DNA from: Acidobacteriota bacterium
Lineage (GTDB): Bacteria > Acidobacteriota > Terriglobia > Acidiferrales > UBA7541
Assembly: GCA_013289825.1 (NCBI GenBank)
Contig: JABCZF010000009.1
Coordinates: forward strand, 62,001-126,000
Length of the DNA stretch: 64,000 nt
Reading direction: 5' to 3'
Shown: piece after piece, positions 17,583 to 26,524 of the stretch
Position numbering within the stretch: the first letter of the stretch is position 1
Layout of the letters: each line of letters opens with the position of its first letter
Program-made: the position numbers and the translations under genes
Notes under the pieces: generated by a model
Database searches by the model: none
Seen by the model: only the letters and a program-made list of their open reading frames with translations
What the model was told of the DNA's origin: nothing

Positions 17583-17990
17583 ATGGTCAACACCAAAGCT
17601 CTCGACATAGTAATGGAATTCATCAAGCGCATTAACACCGGCAATGCCGGCGCGCTCCGTGAACTGATGACCGAAGATCATGTGTTCCAAGATGCTCTGG
17701 GAAAACGGTTCGTGGGCCGCGACAAGATGACCGAAGGGTGGAAGCAATATTTCAAGCTCGTGGCCGGCTACCGCATTCGCGCCGATGAGTTTTTCGAAAC
17801 CGATCAAACATTTGCCATTTTTGGAAGTGCTAGTGGCATGTGCGCCCTCAATGGAAACGCGGGTCCGGAGAATTTCTGGGAAGTGCCCGCGGCATGGCGC
17901 GCCGTCGTTCGCGGCAATTTGATTGCAGAGTGGCATGTTTACGCGGACAATCAGCCGCTGCGTAAATTGATGGGTGATCCCGCGCCCTAG
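17583..17990 (+). CDS. SnoaL/NTF2-like protein
   Basis: 135 residues from the ATG at 17583, with a small alpha+beta barrel pattern: an N-terminal helix ([30 protein letters not shown]), [18 protein letters not shown], then four beta strands ending [22 protein letters not shown]. Proteins of this fold are isomerases, cyclases or binding domains. No catalytic site can be assigned. It lies 114 bases from the divergent menaquinone operon and 26 bases upstream of larB. Confidence 0.7.
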   Translation: MVNTKALDIVMEFIKRINTGNAGALRELMTEDHVFQDALGKRFVGRDKMTEGWKQYFKLVAGYRIRADEFFETDQTFAIFGSASGMCALNGNAGPENFWEVPAAWRAVVRGNLIAEWHVYADNQPLRKLMGDPAP

Positions 17991-18016
17991 TCGCGAAACG
18001 GCGTCTCTTGAGATCT

Positions 18017-18772
18017 ATGACAGAAAAGCATGTTCAGGAACTGCTCGAGGCGGTGCGGCGAGGGAAGGTTTCCTCCGAGCAAGCTCTGCAGCGGCTGAAA
18101 CATCTGCCGTTTGAAGACCTCGGCTTTGCGAAGGTCGATCATCACCGCGCCCTGCGACAGGGTTACGCGGAAGTGGTGTTCGGCAAAGGCAAAACACCGG
18201 CGCAGGTGGCGGAAATCGTTCGCGCGATGCTGCGGCAGAAGGTTTCGCGGCAGAACGTCTTGATTACCCGGGCCGATGCGAGGATCTTTCGGGCCGTGAA
18301 ACGCGTCGATCGGAGGGCCAAGTTCCACGCAACATCCGGAGTGATTACTATCGAGCAAAACCTTGAAATAACAGGAAAGGGAAAGATTCTCGTCGTTTCC
18401 GCGGGGACTAGCGACATTCCTGTGGCGGAAGAAGCGTTGCTTACAGCGCAAATGATGGGCAATCGAGCCGAACACTTGTATGACGTCGGCGTGGCGGGCA
18501 TTCACCGGCTTCTGGAGTATCGCGAGAAATTGACCGAGGCTCGCGCCATTGTTTGTGTTGCAGGAATGGAAGGCGCGCTACCGAGCGTCGTGGGCGGGCT
18601 GGTTGCGGCGCCGGTAATTGCGGTTCCCACCAGTGTTGGCTACGGAGCCAGTTTTGGCGGCGTGGCCGCGCTGCTGGGCATGCTCAATTCCTGCGCATCG
18701 AATGTGACGGTCGTGAACATTGACAACGGTTTTGGCGCGGCCTGCGTGGCGTCCTGTATCAACCGGTCCTAG
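18017..18772 (+). CDS. larB: LarB, pyridinium-3,5-biscarboxylic acid mononucleotide synthase
   Basis: 251 residues from the ATG at 18017 (a TTG at 18008 is also in frame). LarB carboxylates and hydrolyses nicotinic acid adenine dinucleotide, the first step to the nickel-pincer cofactor of lactate racemase. The C-terminal PurE-like domain is clear: [64 protein letters not shown], then [18 protein letters not shown]. The N-terminal part ([25 protein letters not shown]) is also family-typical. larC, larE and larA are not in the window. Confidence 0.9.
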   Translation: MTEKHVQELLEAVRRGKVSSEQALQRLKHLPFEDLGFAKVDHHRALRQGYAEVVFGKGKTPAQVAEIVRAMLRQKVSRQNVLITRADARIFRAVKRVDRRAKFHATSGVITIEQNLEITGKGKILVVSAGTSDIPVAEEALLTAQMMGNRAEHLYDVGVAGIHRLLEYREKLTEARAIVCVAGMEGALPSVVGGLVAAPVIAVPTSVGYGASFGGVAALLGMLNSCASNVTVVNIDNGFGAACVASCINRS

Positions 18773-19009
18773 GTGTGCCGATCCCCACCGCCCTACCAAC
18801 CTAATCGGCTGAAAAGGCATGTGCTTGCTCAGGTCCATTTCCGTGTACCTACGGTATAAGCCGACCCACAATGCAATTTCTGTCCCGGTGAATCTTGTTG
18901 AGGCCGTAGAGGCGACGGTGACTTCACACGGGGCCGAATCTCTTCTATCGCGGCCTTACTCTGATCTGACTTCATTAATGGACGTTGTCTGATCGGCCCG
19001 GCTTTGCCG

Positions 19010-19109
19010 TGTCGCCGTGCGCCGACATTCCGATGTGTCACCGTTTATAGACATTCTTGCTTGTCATCGAACGCTGACTTCAGTATAATGTCATCGTACG
19101 CTGACATTC
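19010..19109 (+). repeat. Four 21-bp operator-like repeats upstream of hipBA
   Basis: Four copies of a 20-21 base unit start at 19010, 19036, 19062 and 19089 (spacing 26, 26, 27). Each has the plan TGTCA-N8-(T/C)GACATTC, so each is also an inverted repeat TGTCA/TGACA. Copy 1 has TGTCG and copy 3 lacks one base near its end. Copy 2 has a diverged core (AGACATTC). Five- to seven-base gaps separate them. Copy 3 overlaps the -35 box and copy 4 starts at the last base of the -10 box. The N8 plan matches the known E. coli HipB operators (TATCC-N8-GGATA, also four copies), so these are probably HipB sites. Confidence 0.75.
19061..19089 (+). promoter_or_regulatory. hipBA promoter
   Basis: TTGTCA (19061-19066) and a perfect TATAAT (19084-19089) are separated by 17 bases. 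Transcription should start near 19096, about 34 bases before the hipB ATG. Operator copies 3 and 4 overlap both boxes, so bound HipB would exclude RNA polymerase. Confidence 0.75.
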
Positions 19110-19129
19110 GGCGAGGAAGGCCAGACACC

Positions 19130-19429
19130 ATGCTCATTCGAACACCGGCCGATCTCGGGGCTCTTATTCGGGACCGCCGGATGAAGCTCGGTCTGGACCA
19201 GAAATCCCTTGCGCACAAGGTCGGCGTCAGCCGCCAATGGATCGTGGCGGTGGAACACGGCAAACCGAGAGCCGAGATCGGACTCTTGCTGCGCACGATA
19301 AATGTCTTGGGAATCCGCTTGTCCGCAGACCAGGAACCTCCGGTCAACACAAGAGATGCCGGAAACACTCCCTCCGTCGATGTCGATATTGATTCCATCA
19401 TTGCAACGGCGCGCGGGAAGAGAAAATGA
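19130..19429 (+). CDS. hipB: HipB-type antitoxin, helix-turn-helix regulator
   Basis: 99 residues from the ATG at 19130, chosen for the GAGGAAGG site about 9 bases upstream; the longer frame from 19004 would run through the promoter. An XRE-type HTH covers about residues 8-60 (LGALIRDRRMKLGLDQKSLAHKVGVSRQWIVAVEHGK). The flexible C-terminal tail (about 70-99) would contact the HipA kinase. It neutralises HipA and represses the operon through the repeats upstream. Its stop overlaps the hipA start (ATGA), giving coupled synthesis. Confidence 0.88.
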   Translation: MLIRTPADLGALIRDRRMKLGLDQKSLAHKVGVSRQWIVAVEHGKPRAEIGLLLRTINVLGIRLSADQEPPVNTRDAGNTPSVDVDIDSIIATARGKRK

Positions 19430-20709
19430 CCAAGGAACTCATCGCCATTATTGAAGGCAGGGAAACGGGCCGCGTTGCGCGCGACAAGGCCGGAAAACTG
19501 TCTTTCGCATACAACGAACAGTGGCGCAACGCTTCGGATGCTTATCCGCTTTCGATTTCCATGCCCCTCGCCTTGAGCGAGCATGGAAACGCCAAGATCG
19601 ATCCGTTTCTTTGGGGACTCCTGCCCGACAATGCCAACGTGCTCGATCATTGGGCACGGCGGTTCCGTGTCTCGACCCGGAACGCCTTCGGGCTGATCGC
19701 CAATGTCGGCGAGGATTGTGCTGGCGCGGTCCAGTTTGTCCAACCTGAACGTCTGGACGCAATCATCGGCCAGGCCCCTTCCGCCATCGAATGGCTCGAC
19801 GAGGCCGCCATCGCCGAAAGACTTCGGACATTGCGGGCCGACCACTCGGCCTGGCGCATTCCGCGCGATGCCGGGCAGTTCAGTCTTGCCGGTGCGCAGC
19901 CTAAAACCGCGCTCCTGTTAGAGCATGGCCGATGGGGTGTTCCCTCAGGCCGTGTGCCCACAACTCATATTTTCAAGCCCCCCACGGGCGATTTTGACGG
20001 GCACGCCGAGAACGAGCATTTCTGTCTGGAACTGGCCAGAGCGCTCGGGCTTCCCGTCGTGGATTCCAGAATCATGCGTTTTCAGGACGAGATCGCCATC
20101 GTCGTCGAACGCTACGACCGCTTCCGGACAGACGCCGGCCTGCGGCGCGTCCACCAGGAAGATATGTGTCAGGCCTTGGCCATCCCTCCGACCCGCAAAT
20201 ACCAGAACGAAGGCGGGCCGGGTATCCGTGACATCGTCGCGTTGCTAACCACAAATTCAACCAGCTCTGCCGAGGATGTTGCCACTTTTCTCGACTCCAT
20301 TTCATATAACTGGCTGATCGTCGGGACGGATGCACATGCCAAGAATTATGCCCTGCTCATCGGCCGCGAAGGCCGTGTCCGCCTCGCGCCCCTGTACGAC
20401 GTGGCGAGCGTCCTTCCTTATCCGGACATCGATATCCGGAAGGCCACACTTTCGATGAAGCTCGGCGGTGAATACCGCCCGCGCAATATCACGCTTCACC
20501 ATTGGCACAAGCTGGCCGCAGAATTGCACGTAGATCCCGACGCGATGGTGGCCCGCGTCGATAGTTTCGCTGCGCAACTGGCGGACCATGTTCCCGACAT
20601 CACGCGCCGCATGGCTGAAGAGGGCATTAGCCACCCCATCATCGCGCGCCTCGCAGAGGCGCTCGTGGCGCGCGCAGCCGCGTGCCGGAAACTGTTACGC
20701 ACGCCGTAG
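19426..20709 (+). CDS. hipA: HipA-family serine/threonine kinase toxin
   Basis: 427 residues, close to the 440 of E. coli HipA. The N-terminal subdomain is followed by the autophosphorylation loop FSLAGAQPK (S153), the ATP-lysine segment HIFKPP (K184), the catalytic GTDAHAKNYAL (D302, N307) and the Mg-binding LYDVAS (D325). All key residues are intact, so the toxin should be active. Known HipA proteins phosphorylate glutamyl-tRNA synthetase or other tRNA-synthetase targets and cause dormancy. The target here is unknown. Confidence 0.9.
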   Translation: MTKELIAIIEGRETGRVARDKAGKLSFAYNEQWRNASDAYPLSISMPLALSEHGNAKIDPFLWGLLPDNANVLDHWARRFRVSTRNAFGLIANVGEDCAGAVQFVQPERLDAIIGQAPSAIEWLDEAAIAERLRTLRADHSAWRIPRDAGQFSLAGAQPKTALLLEHGRWGVPSGRVPTTHIFKPPTGDFDGHAENEHFCLELARALGLPVVDSRIMRFQDEIAIVVERYDRFRTDAGLRRVHQEDMCQALAIPPTRKYQNEGGPGIRDIVALLTTNSTSSAEDVATFLDSISYNWLIVGTDAHAKNYALLIGREGRVRLAPLYDVASVLPYPDIDIRKATLSMKLGGEYRPRNITLHHWHKLAAELHVDPDAMVARVDSFAAQLADHVPDITRRMAEEGISHPIIARLAEALVARAAACRKLLRTP

Positions 20710-20762
20710 ATGGCAAAGCCCAGAAGATGCGCGACACGAAGAAGGTTTATTAGTCCGAGCTC

Positions 20763-21776
20763 TCAAGCTTTCAATAAAATCTTCATCACCCCGGGTTTTT
20801 GAGCGAAACGGATCGCTGCGGCCGCTTCGCTCATTGGAAAAGTCCTGGTAATAAGCGAAGCGGGGCCGACCTTACCCGAACGTAGAAGCGCCATAGCTGT
20901 GGGGAACGGGCCGCAACGTGAACCGATTACCGTGAGTTCCTTGACCACCAGGGGCCAGGTTTCGATGGAAGCGGCGCCGTGAAACGTGGATTTCAAAACG
21001 AGTGTGCCGCGCGGTTCCGTCATCCCCAGAGCGAGTCGGAACCCGCTGGGCGAGCCCGTCGCTTCTACCACCAAGCCATAACTTTCCTGGACTCGTTTTA
21101 GATCAGATGTGTCGCCACGCACTTTCTTCGTTTTGATTCCGGCGCTGCGGGCGAGGGCGAGTTTCGTCTCATGCTTGCCGTACAGGAAGACCTCGGGCAC
21201 AGCAGTTCTGAGAACGAGCGCGATTAATTGCGCGAGCTTGCCATCGCCAAGCACAGCCGCTTCCAGGAATTGTTTGGTGTTCACCTGGTCAAGAATCTCG
21301 CAGGCCGCGGCAAGAGGCTCGACAAACACAGCGTTGTCGTCGCAGACGGAATCAGGGACGGCGTGTAGATTTTCGAGCGGCAGGGTCAGATACTCCGCGA
21401 ACGCGCCGTCGTGCGCCACGATGCCGAGCACGGTGCGTCGCGCGCAGTGCGTCCTCTGTCCGCGCCGGCAAAAGACACAAACAGACCGGTAGCCATAAGC
21501 CGAACAAGACACATTGATTTCGCCAACGACACGCCGCCCCAGCCATTTTTTCTCGAGCGATCCGGAAACACCCGAAACGTCGGCGACTTCGCCGACGAAT
21601 TCGTGCCCCGGCGTCCCCCGAAAAGCGTGATAGCCACGTAGGATCTCGACGTCGGTATTGCAGATGCCCGCCAGGCGCACACGAACGAGCGCCCATCCCG
21701 GCCGTAGTTTGGGCCGGGGCTGCTCTCTCGGCTTGAGCTTTTTATTGGCAACGTGAAAGGAGAGCACAGAGGCCAT
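20763..21776 (-). CDS. Zinc-dependent MDR alcohol/sugar dehydrogenase
   Basis: 337 residues. Catalytic zinc ligands are visible as C38-N-T-D and GHE (TPGHEFVGEV). A structural-zinc Cys cluster (CSAYGYRSVCVFCRRGQRTHC) follows near residues 90-112. The Rossmann half holds EPLAAACEILDQV and AVLGDGKLAQLIALVL. It resembles threonine/sorbitol dehydrogenases and the BchC-like subgroup. The substrate cannot be assigned. It is transcribed toward hipA, ending about 50 bases from it. Confidence 0.82.
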   Translation of the reverse strand: MASVLSFHVANKKLKPREQPRPKLRPGWALVRVRLAGICNTDVEILRGYHAFRGTPGHEFVGEVADVSGVSGSLEKKWLGRRVVGEINVSCSAYGYRSVCVFCRRGQRTHCARRTVLGIVAHDGAFAEYLTLPLENLHAVPDSVCDDNAVFVEPLAAACEILDQVNTKQFLEAAVLGDGKLAQLIALVLRTAVPEVFLYGKHETKLALARSAGIKTKKVRGDTSDLKRVQESYGLVVEATGSPSGFRLALGMTEPRGTLVLKSTFHGAASIETWPLVVKELTVIGSRCGPFPTAMALLRSGKVGPASLITRTFPMSEAAAAIRFAQKPGVMKILLKA

Positions 21777-21920
21777 GTTGCCGCACTTCTGCTATGCGAG
21801 TCTAGTTCCGCCATAGGCCGGTAGTCGGTCAGTTTCCATGTATCATGATTTTTCAACGCCCGAACACGGCTGCCATGCAGAGCAGCGGCGAAGCAAATTT
21901 GCGCTCAACGTGGAGGCAAG

Positions 21921-22193
21921 ATGCGGTACGAAGTCAGGCAGCAAGACGGAAAGTGGGTTGTTTGGGATACGGTGGTGGACGACTGCGCGATGAAATCCGT
22001 GGTAGGCGCGGTAGAGGGTTTGAGAAGTATTATAGCCAGCAACAATACGCATTATATGCTGAATGGAGGGCTTCTGGTGCCCATGCCGAACTCCGTAACC
22101 TTTGAGACCAGACCAGCAATGTTCTGGACGCAGCAAGAAGCTCAACAATGGGCTGATGCTCGGAATGACATTGATCAATCGGGTCCTGTTTGA
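21921..22193 (+). CDS. Small hypothetical protein, 90 residues
   Basis: A GGAGG site about 7 bases before the ATG supports this as a real gene. The protein starts MRYEVRQQDGKWVVWD, a beta-hairpin pattern like short DUF2188-type proteins, and ends with a helix TQQEAQQWADARND. No signal peptide or membrane segment is present. I do not recognise the family. It lies between divergent neighbours and is the only plus-strand gene in its neighbourhood. Confidence 0.55.
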   Translation: MRYEVRQQDGKWVVWDTVVDDCAMKSVVGAVEGLRSIIASNNTHYMLNGGLLVPMPNSVTFETRPAMFWTQQEAQQWADARNDIDQSGPV

Positions 22194-22299
22194 CCACTCC
22201 GCCGACCTCGCTGCCTAGACCGAAATGGCCCCCGATTTGGTCCTGTCTCCCAAAGGGTCACAAACTGACCCACTACCCATAGGGCGAAGGGCGCAATGT

Positions 22300-23871
22300 C
22301 TACTGCGTATAGCCGGTATTGATGAAGTCATCGATGTCTTTGTGCAGCTTGTGATGCGCCTTTTCATCGATGTACATCATGTGGCCGCCTTCGTAGTACT
22401 CAAAACCTACGTTCTTGCGGACCGGCGGCTCGAGATTCATGTGCGCAAAGGTATTTTCGATCCCGTTGAAGGGCGTCGCCACGTCGTAGTAGCCGCACAG
22501 CACCAGCACTTTCAAGTAGGTTTGCTGGGTCATGGCCGCGCGCAAGACTTCCGCGACTTCGGTATTTCCTGTCTGATCCCATGGGCGAACATTGGCGGTG
22601 ACGGTGTAGTACGCATCGCTGTCCCATTTCAGCTCGCGTCGCGTGTAGTCGTGAAACGTGGCGACGAACGCGCCTTCGTAAGAAGCCTCGCTCGGGTCGT
22701 ACTCGTTGCGCTCTCCGGCGGCGTCCACGTCCATGCCCTCGAAGCGTGAATCGAGCCGGCCAATAGTGCGGCGCTTGTCTCGCTCGAGCTCCTTGAACCA
22801 GCGGGCCGGGCTGACGCGCAGATTCGCTTCTTCGATGAATTTGGCCGAAAGTCCGGTAAAGCGCGCGAGATCCGCGACCACTTTTTGGCGCTCCTCTCGG
22901 GAAAGCTGGTCGCCTTTTTCCAAAGCTTCGGCATATTCTCCATGCGCGAATTCGCGCGCTTTTTGTGCTGCCTGGTCGACGGGCAGACTTTGCATGTCCG
23001 CGGGCAACAGGTGGTGATACCAGGCAGTCGTCACGTACGTGGGCAGGAAGAAAATCGTTCGATTGTCGGCGCCCCAATTTGAGAACGCCACTGACGACAG
23101 CAGCGCGATCCCGCTTAGGTAGATTTGGTGGCGTTCTTGCAGCACTCCCGCAAGCTCGGCGGAACGCGTCGTTCCGTAGCTTTCGCCAATCAGGAATTTC
23201 GACGAGGCCCAGCGCTCATTGCGTGTGATGTACTGGTAGATGAAATCGGCAAACCAGTTGGCATCCTCGATGATGCCATGGAATTGCGCCGCAGCTTCGC
23301 CCGGCGCCGGCCTGCTATAACCGGTGGAAATTGCGTCGATGAACACCAGGTCCGTGGCGTCCAGAAAGGAATCTTCGTTATCGACGATGGTGTAGGGCGC
23401 GGGCATTCCGTGACCATCGGCGGTCAGCACCACGCGCTTCGGCCCCATGCCCATGTGCGTGAAAAGGGAAGCCGAGCCCGGCCCGCCGTTATAAACGAAA
23501 CTCACCGGACGCTTGGCGGGATCGGGAACTCCGTCCTTGATGTAGGCCACGTAGAACATGGTCGCCTTCACGGTTCCGTCATCCGCCTTGATGTTGTACG
23601 TCGCGGCGGTTGCGGTGTAGTTGATCGCTTGCCCGCCGATGCGCGCGGAGTGATGGGTGACGACGGTCTTTTCCTCGGGGACCGCGGGCCGCTGCACTTG
23701 TTTACCCTGAGCGCCTTCGCTCTGAGGAGCTGCTGGTTCCCCCGGCGGGCGGGTGCGCTCGCGCTGTTGTTGCGGCTGCTGACCGGGGGGGACCGTGGGC
23801 TGCTGGGCTGCCGCCGTAGCCAAGCCGCATGACAAAACCATCCCTGCGAGGACGCACCAGTCTCTGCTCAT
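22300..23871 (-). CDS. S10-family serine carboxypeptidase-like protein
   Basis: 523 residues from the ATG at 23871 (GGAG about 8 bases upstream; the frame extends further but without a site). A signal peptide ends near AAAQQ, then a Pro/Gln-rich linker runs to about residue 60. An alpha/beta-hydrolase fold follows: oxyanion segment VYNGGPGSAS, nucleophile motif GESYGTTRS, Asp in YYDVATPFNGIE and His in YYEGGHMMY. S10 enzymes remove C-terminal residues, usually at acidic pH; bacterial members are periplasmic or secreted. All three catalytic residues are present. Confidence 0.85.
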   Translation of the reverse strand: MSRDWCVLAGMVLSCGLATAAAQQPTVPPGQQPQQQRERTRPPGEPAAPQSEGAQGKQVQRPAVPEEKTVVTHHSARIGGQAINYTATAATYNIKADDGTVKATMFYVAYIKDGVPDPAKRPVSFVYNGGPGSASLFTHMGMGPKRVVLTADGHGMPAPYTIVDNEDSFLDATDLVFIDAISTGYSRPAPGEAAAQFHGIIEDANWFADFIYQYITRNERWASSKFLIGESYGTTRSAELAGVLQERHQIYLSGIALLSSVAFSNWGADNRTIFFLPTYVTTAWYHHLLPADMQSLPVDQAAQKAREFAHGEYAEALEKGDQLSREERQKVVADLARFTGLSAKFIEEANLRVSPARWFKELERDKRRTIGRLDSRFEGMDVDAAGERNEYDPSEASYEGAFVATFHDYTRRELKWDSDAYYTVTANVRPWDQTGNTEVAEVLRAAMTQQTYLKVLVLCGYYDVATPFNGIENTFAHMNLEPPVRKNVGFEYYEGGHMMYIDEKAHHKLHKDIDDFINTGYTQ

Positions 23872-24078
23872 TTCGAAATCTCCTTTTTCCTCGAAGTCAT
23901 TTATCGGGCAACCAGGGGCGTAGGAACGATTCGGGAGAATCCGTCCACTCCCCCGAAACATTCCGTAGGACGCGCGAGGTGCCGTGCGAGTTTCATTTTC
24001 TCCGAAAGCGGCGCTGCTTGGCGCCGGAATGCCTAGAAGACGAAAAGCGAGGAGAGCAGCCGGGAGTTCTGTCGGAAA

Positions 24079-25527
24079 TCAGTGGAGCACGGCGCCGAGT
24101 GTTTTGCTGAGCAGGGGTTCCTGCTCGGGAAACACGGTCCGGAGATCAAGAATCAGCCGATCGTTCTCCACCCGCGCGATTACCGAAATGCCTGCTGGAG
24201 CGCGACGGAGCCGCTGCTCGAGTTGCGTTGCGGAATAGCGGGCGCTGGCAATACGAATCACTTTGGTAGGCAGCGCTTGCGTGGGAGTCGAGCCGCCGCC
24301 AGCGAGCGACGTCCCATCGACAATTTCCAACTCCACTTCGTCGAGCGGAAGCTCCGGCCGAAGTTCGCGCAGAAAATTCTCCGAGCGGCGCTGGAGTTCC
24401 CCGGCGCTCGCCCGAATCATGCGCAATGCTGGTATCTCGTCCCACGCCGCCCGCAGATACGCGCCAAGCGTAACTTCCAGCGCCGCCGTCGTGAGCTTAT
24501 CCACGCGCAACGCCCGGAACAGCGGATGCCGCCGCACGCGAGTCACCAGCTCCTTCTTCCCTGCAATTATGCCGGCTTGCGGCCCGCCCAGAAGTTTGTC
24601 CCCGCTGAACATCACTAGGGACACGCCGGCATCGATGCTTTGCCGCACCAGAGGCTCGCTGATTCCGCTGGCGGAAAGATCCTGAAGACAGCCCGAGCCC
24701 AGATCTTCGACAAGCGGCAGGCCGGTCCGTTGGCTCAGCGCGGCCAATTCTTCGAGCTCCGGTTTTTCCGCAAAGCCTGTGATACGAAAATTCGAAGGGT
24801 GTACGCGCAACAGCAATCGGGTCTTCTCATGGATGGCATTTTCGTAGTCGGCAAGTCGCGTGCGGTTCGTGGTGCCGACTTCGCGCAACACCGCGCCGCT
24901 CTCCGCCATGATCTCCGGGATGCGGAAACCATCGCCAATCTCAATCAACTCGCCGCGCGAAACGATGACTTCGCCGCCCTTCGCCAAAGCGGCGAGAACC
25001 AGAAGCACCGCGGCAGCGCAATTGTTCACCACGATGGCCGCTTCCGCGCCAGTGAGCCGTTCCAGCAAAGGTGACGTATGCACGTCACGCTTGCCGCGCC
25101 CGCCCGCCTCCAAATCGTATTCCAGATTCGTGTACTGAACAGCTGTCCGCCGGAACTCTTCGACGACCGCCGCAGAAAGCGGCGCGCGGCCAAGATTGGT
25201 GTGAAGTATCACACCCGTGGCATTGATCACCGGCTGAAGCGAGTGCGCCAGGATGCGTTCGACAACCGAACTGATATGTTGTTCCAGAGCGGCAGGGTCG
25301 GCCGCCAGAAGTGTGAGTTCACCGAGTAGTGCGATTTTGGCTTGATCCACGATGCGCGAGCGCAACTCGCCGAGGACCGTGCGCGTAACTTCCACAAGTA
25401 CATGGCGATCGACGCGGCCCGCAAGCGCCGCCAGGCGAGGCTGTGCGAGGAGTTCGTCGACCGAAGGAATCTGCCGCAGCAACTCCGCTTGTTCAGCGGA
25501 AAGAGCCTGTTTCGCGCGCGCTTCCAT
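24079..25527 (-). CDS. selA: L-seryl-tRNA(Sec) selenium transferase SelA
   Basis: 482 residues. This PLP enzyme converts seryl-tRNA(Sec) to selenocysteyl-tRNA with selenophosphate. The PLP-lysine motif is FSGDKLLGGPQAG (K311). INATGVILHTNLGRAPLS (101-118), EAGGRGKRD and VVNNCAAAVLLVL are SelA hallmarks. The N-terminal helix domain that binds tRNA(Sec) is present (about 1-75). selB, selD and a tRNA-Sec gene are not in the window, although selB often follows selA. Confidence 0.92.
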   Translation of the reverse strand: MEARAKQALSAEQAELLRQIPSVDELLAQPRLAALAGRVDRHVLVEVTRTVLGELRSRIVDQAKIALLGELTLLAADPAALEQHISSVVERILAHSLQPVINATGVILHTNLGRAPLSAAVVEEFRRTAVQYTNLEYDLEAGGRGKRDVHTSPLLERLTGAEAAIVVNNCAAAVLLVLAALAKGGEVIVSRGELIEIGDGFRIPEIMAESGAVLREVGTTNRTRLADYENAIHEKTRLLLRVHPSNFRITGFAEKPELEELAALSQRTGLPLVEDLGSGCLQDLSASGISEPLVRQSIDAGVSLVMFSGDKLLGGPQAGIIAGKKELVTRVRRHPLFRALRVDKLTTAALEVTLGAYLRAAWDEIPALRMIRASAGELQRRSENFLRELRPELPLDEVELEIVDGTSLAGGGSTPTQALPTKVIRIASARYSATQLEQRLRRAPAGISVIARVENDRLILDLRTVFPEQEPLLSKTLGAVLH

Positions 25528-25699
25528 GGCCTTATTTCAGCACACCGCCCGCCCGCGAGCAATGGAGCATTCTCCGACCGAGGCGCCAGATTCCAGACCT
25601 GCGGCAGCGGTGGATACCCAATGCGCAGCGCTTCCCACTCCTTTGGTTGACGGCTTCCCTTTGTCCTCCTAGCATGATGGTTTAGGGGCTTTTCCACCC

Positions 25700-26338
25700 A
25701 TGGCGACCATCGACGAGGAGCTGGGCCAGCTCGAACGGGACATCCGTCAGCTGAAGATTGAATACGACCAGTATTTCGGCGGTGGCCGGAAGCGCCCACC
25801 CACCGAAATCGAGTGGCGCATTGAGTTGGTGGTGAAGCGTTACGCCGAGCGCGGCGGCGACCTGAAGTATGGCCAGCGATTCCGCATCAACAACCTCACG
25901 CAGACCTACGCGAAGTACAAGGACATCTTCCGCAAGAAAACGCAGCAGAAGGAAGAGGGAAAAATTCAGCGGCACTTCGGTGCGGCCGCGAAAGCCATCG
26001 AGGCGGAACGCGCGCAAAAAACCCCCCACAAGCCAGCAGAGGCTCCTGCGGCACGGGCGGAGTCCGCTGTCTCGGGAGCGGCGGCGCCAGGGGCATTCCG
26101 CGTGACCTGCTCCGAGCCGGAACATGAAGGCGAGAAAGTCGAGCAGCTCTATCAGGCGTTTCTCGAAGCCAAACAACAAGCGGGCGAACAAACCGGAAAG
26201 CTCTCGCGCTCCAACTTCAACGAATTTGTCCTGAAAAAGACGAAAGACCTCCAGAAGCAGAAGAATTGCCGGGAGGTGGAGTACGTCGTTGAAGTTATCG
26301 ACGGCCAGGTGAAGCTCAAAGCCCTGGTCAAGGCCTGA
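25700..26338 (+). CDS. MXAN_5187-type C-terminal domain protein
   Basis: 212 residues, soluble. The N-terminal part is a coiled-coil-like segment (ATIDEELGQLERDIRQLKIEYDQYFGGGRKRPP), a pattern shared by acidobacterial and myxobacterial proteins called MXAN_5187. A low-complexity Ala/Pro linker (about 100-130) and a C-terminal helical segment (RSNFNEFVLKKTKDLQKQKNC) with a beta end follow. No catalytic motif is visible and the role is unknown. The start lies about 170 bases from the divergent selA. Confidence 0.65.
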   Translation: MATIDEELGQLERDIRQLKIEYDQYFGGGRKRPPTEIEWRIELVVKRYAERGGDLKYGQRFRINNLTQTYAKYKDIFRKKTQQKEEGKIQRHFGAAAKAIEAERAQKTPHKPAEAPAARAESAVSGAAAPGAFRVTCSEPEHEGEKVEQLYQAFLEAKQQAGEQTGKLSRSNFNEFVLKKTKDLQKQKNCREVEYVVEVIDGQVKLKALVKA

Positions 26339-26524
26339 GCGCGGCAAAGATTCGACGTCCCCATTTCTCGAGCTAAAGCGCCACGAGAATACGTTGGGGA
26401 TCCCGGGATGCCGCTCTCAGCTTTTCCCCGTTTCGGAACCCGAAACTGTCAGGGGCACCCTCACCACTTTCCGAATTTCCTGTGGGCGCATACACTATTG
26501 TGCTTTCTTTCTCGGGAGGAATAC

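Noticed and set aside
19010..19109. CRISPR-like array
   Set aside because: Repeats are 21 bp, themselves palindromic, with 5-7 base gaps, and overlap a promoter; this fits operators, not spacers.
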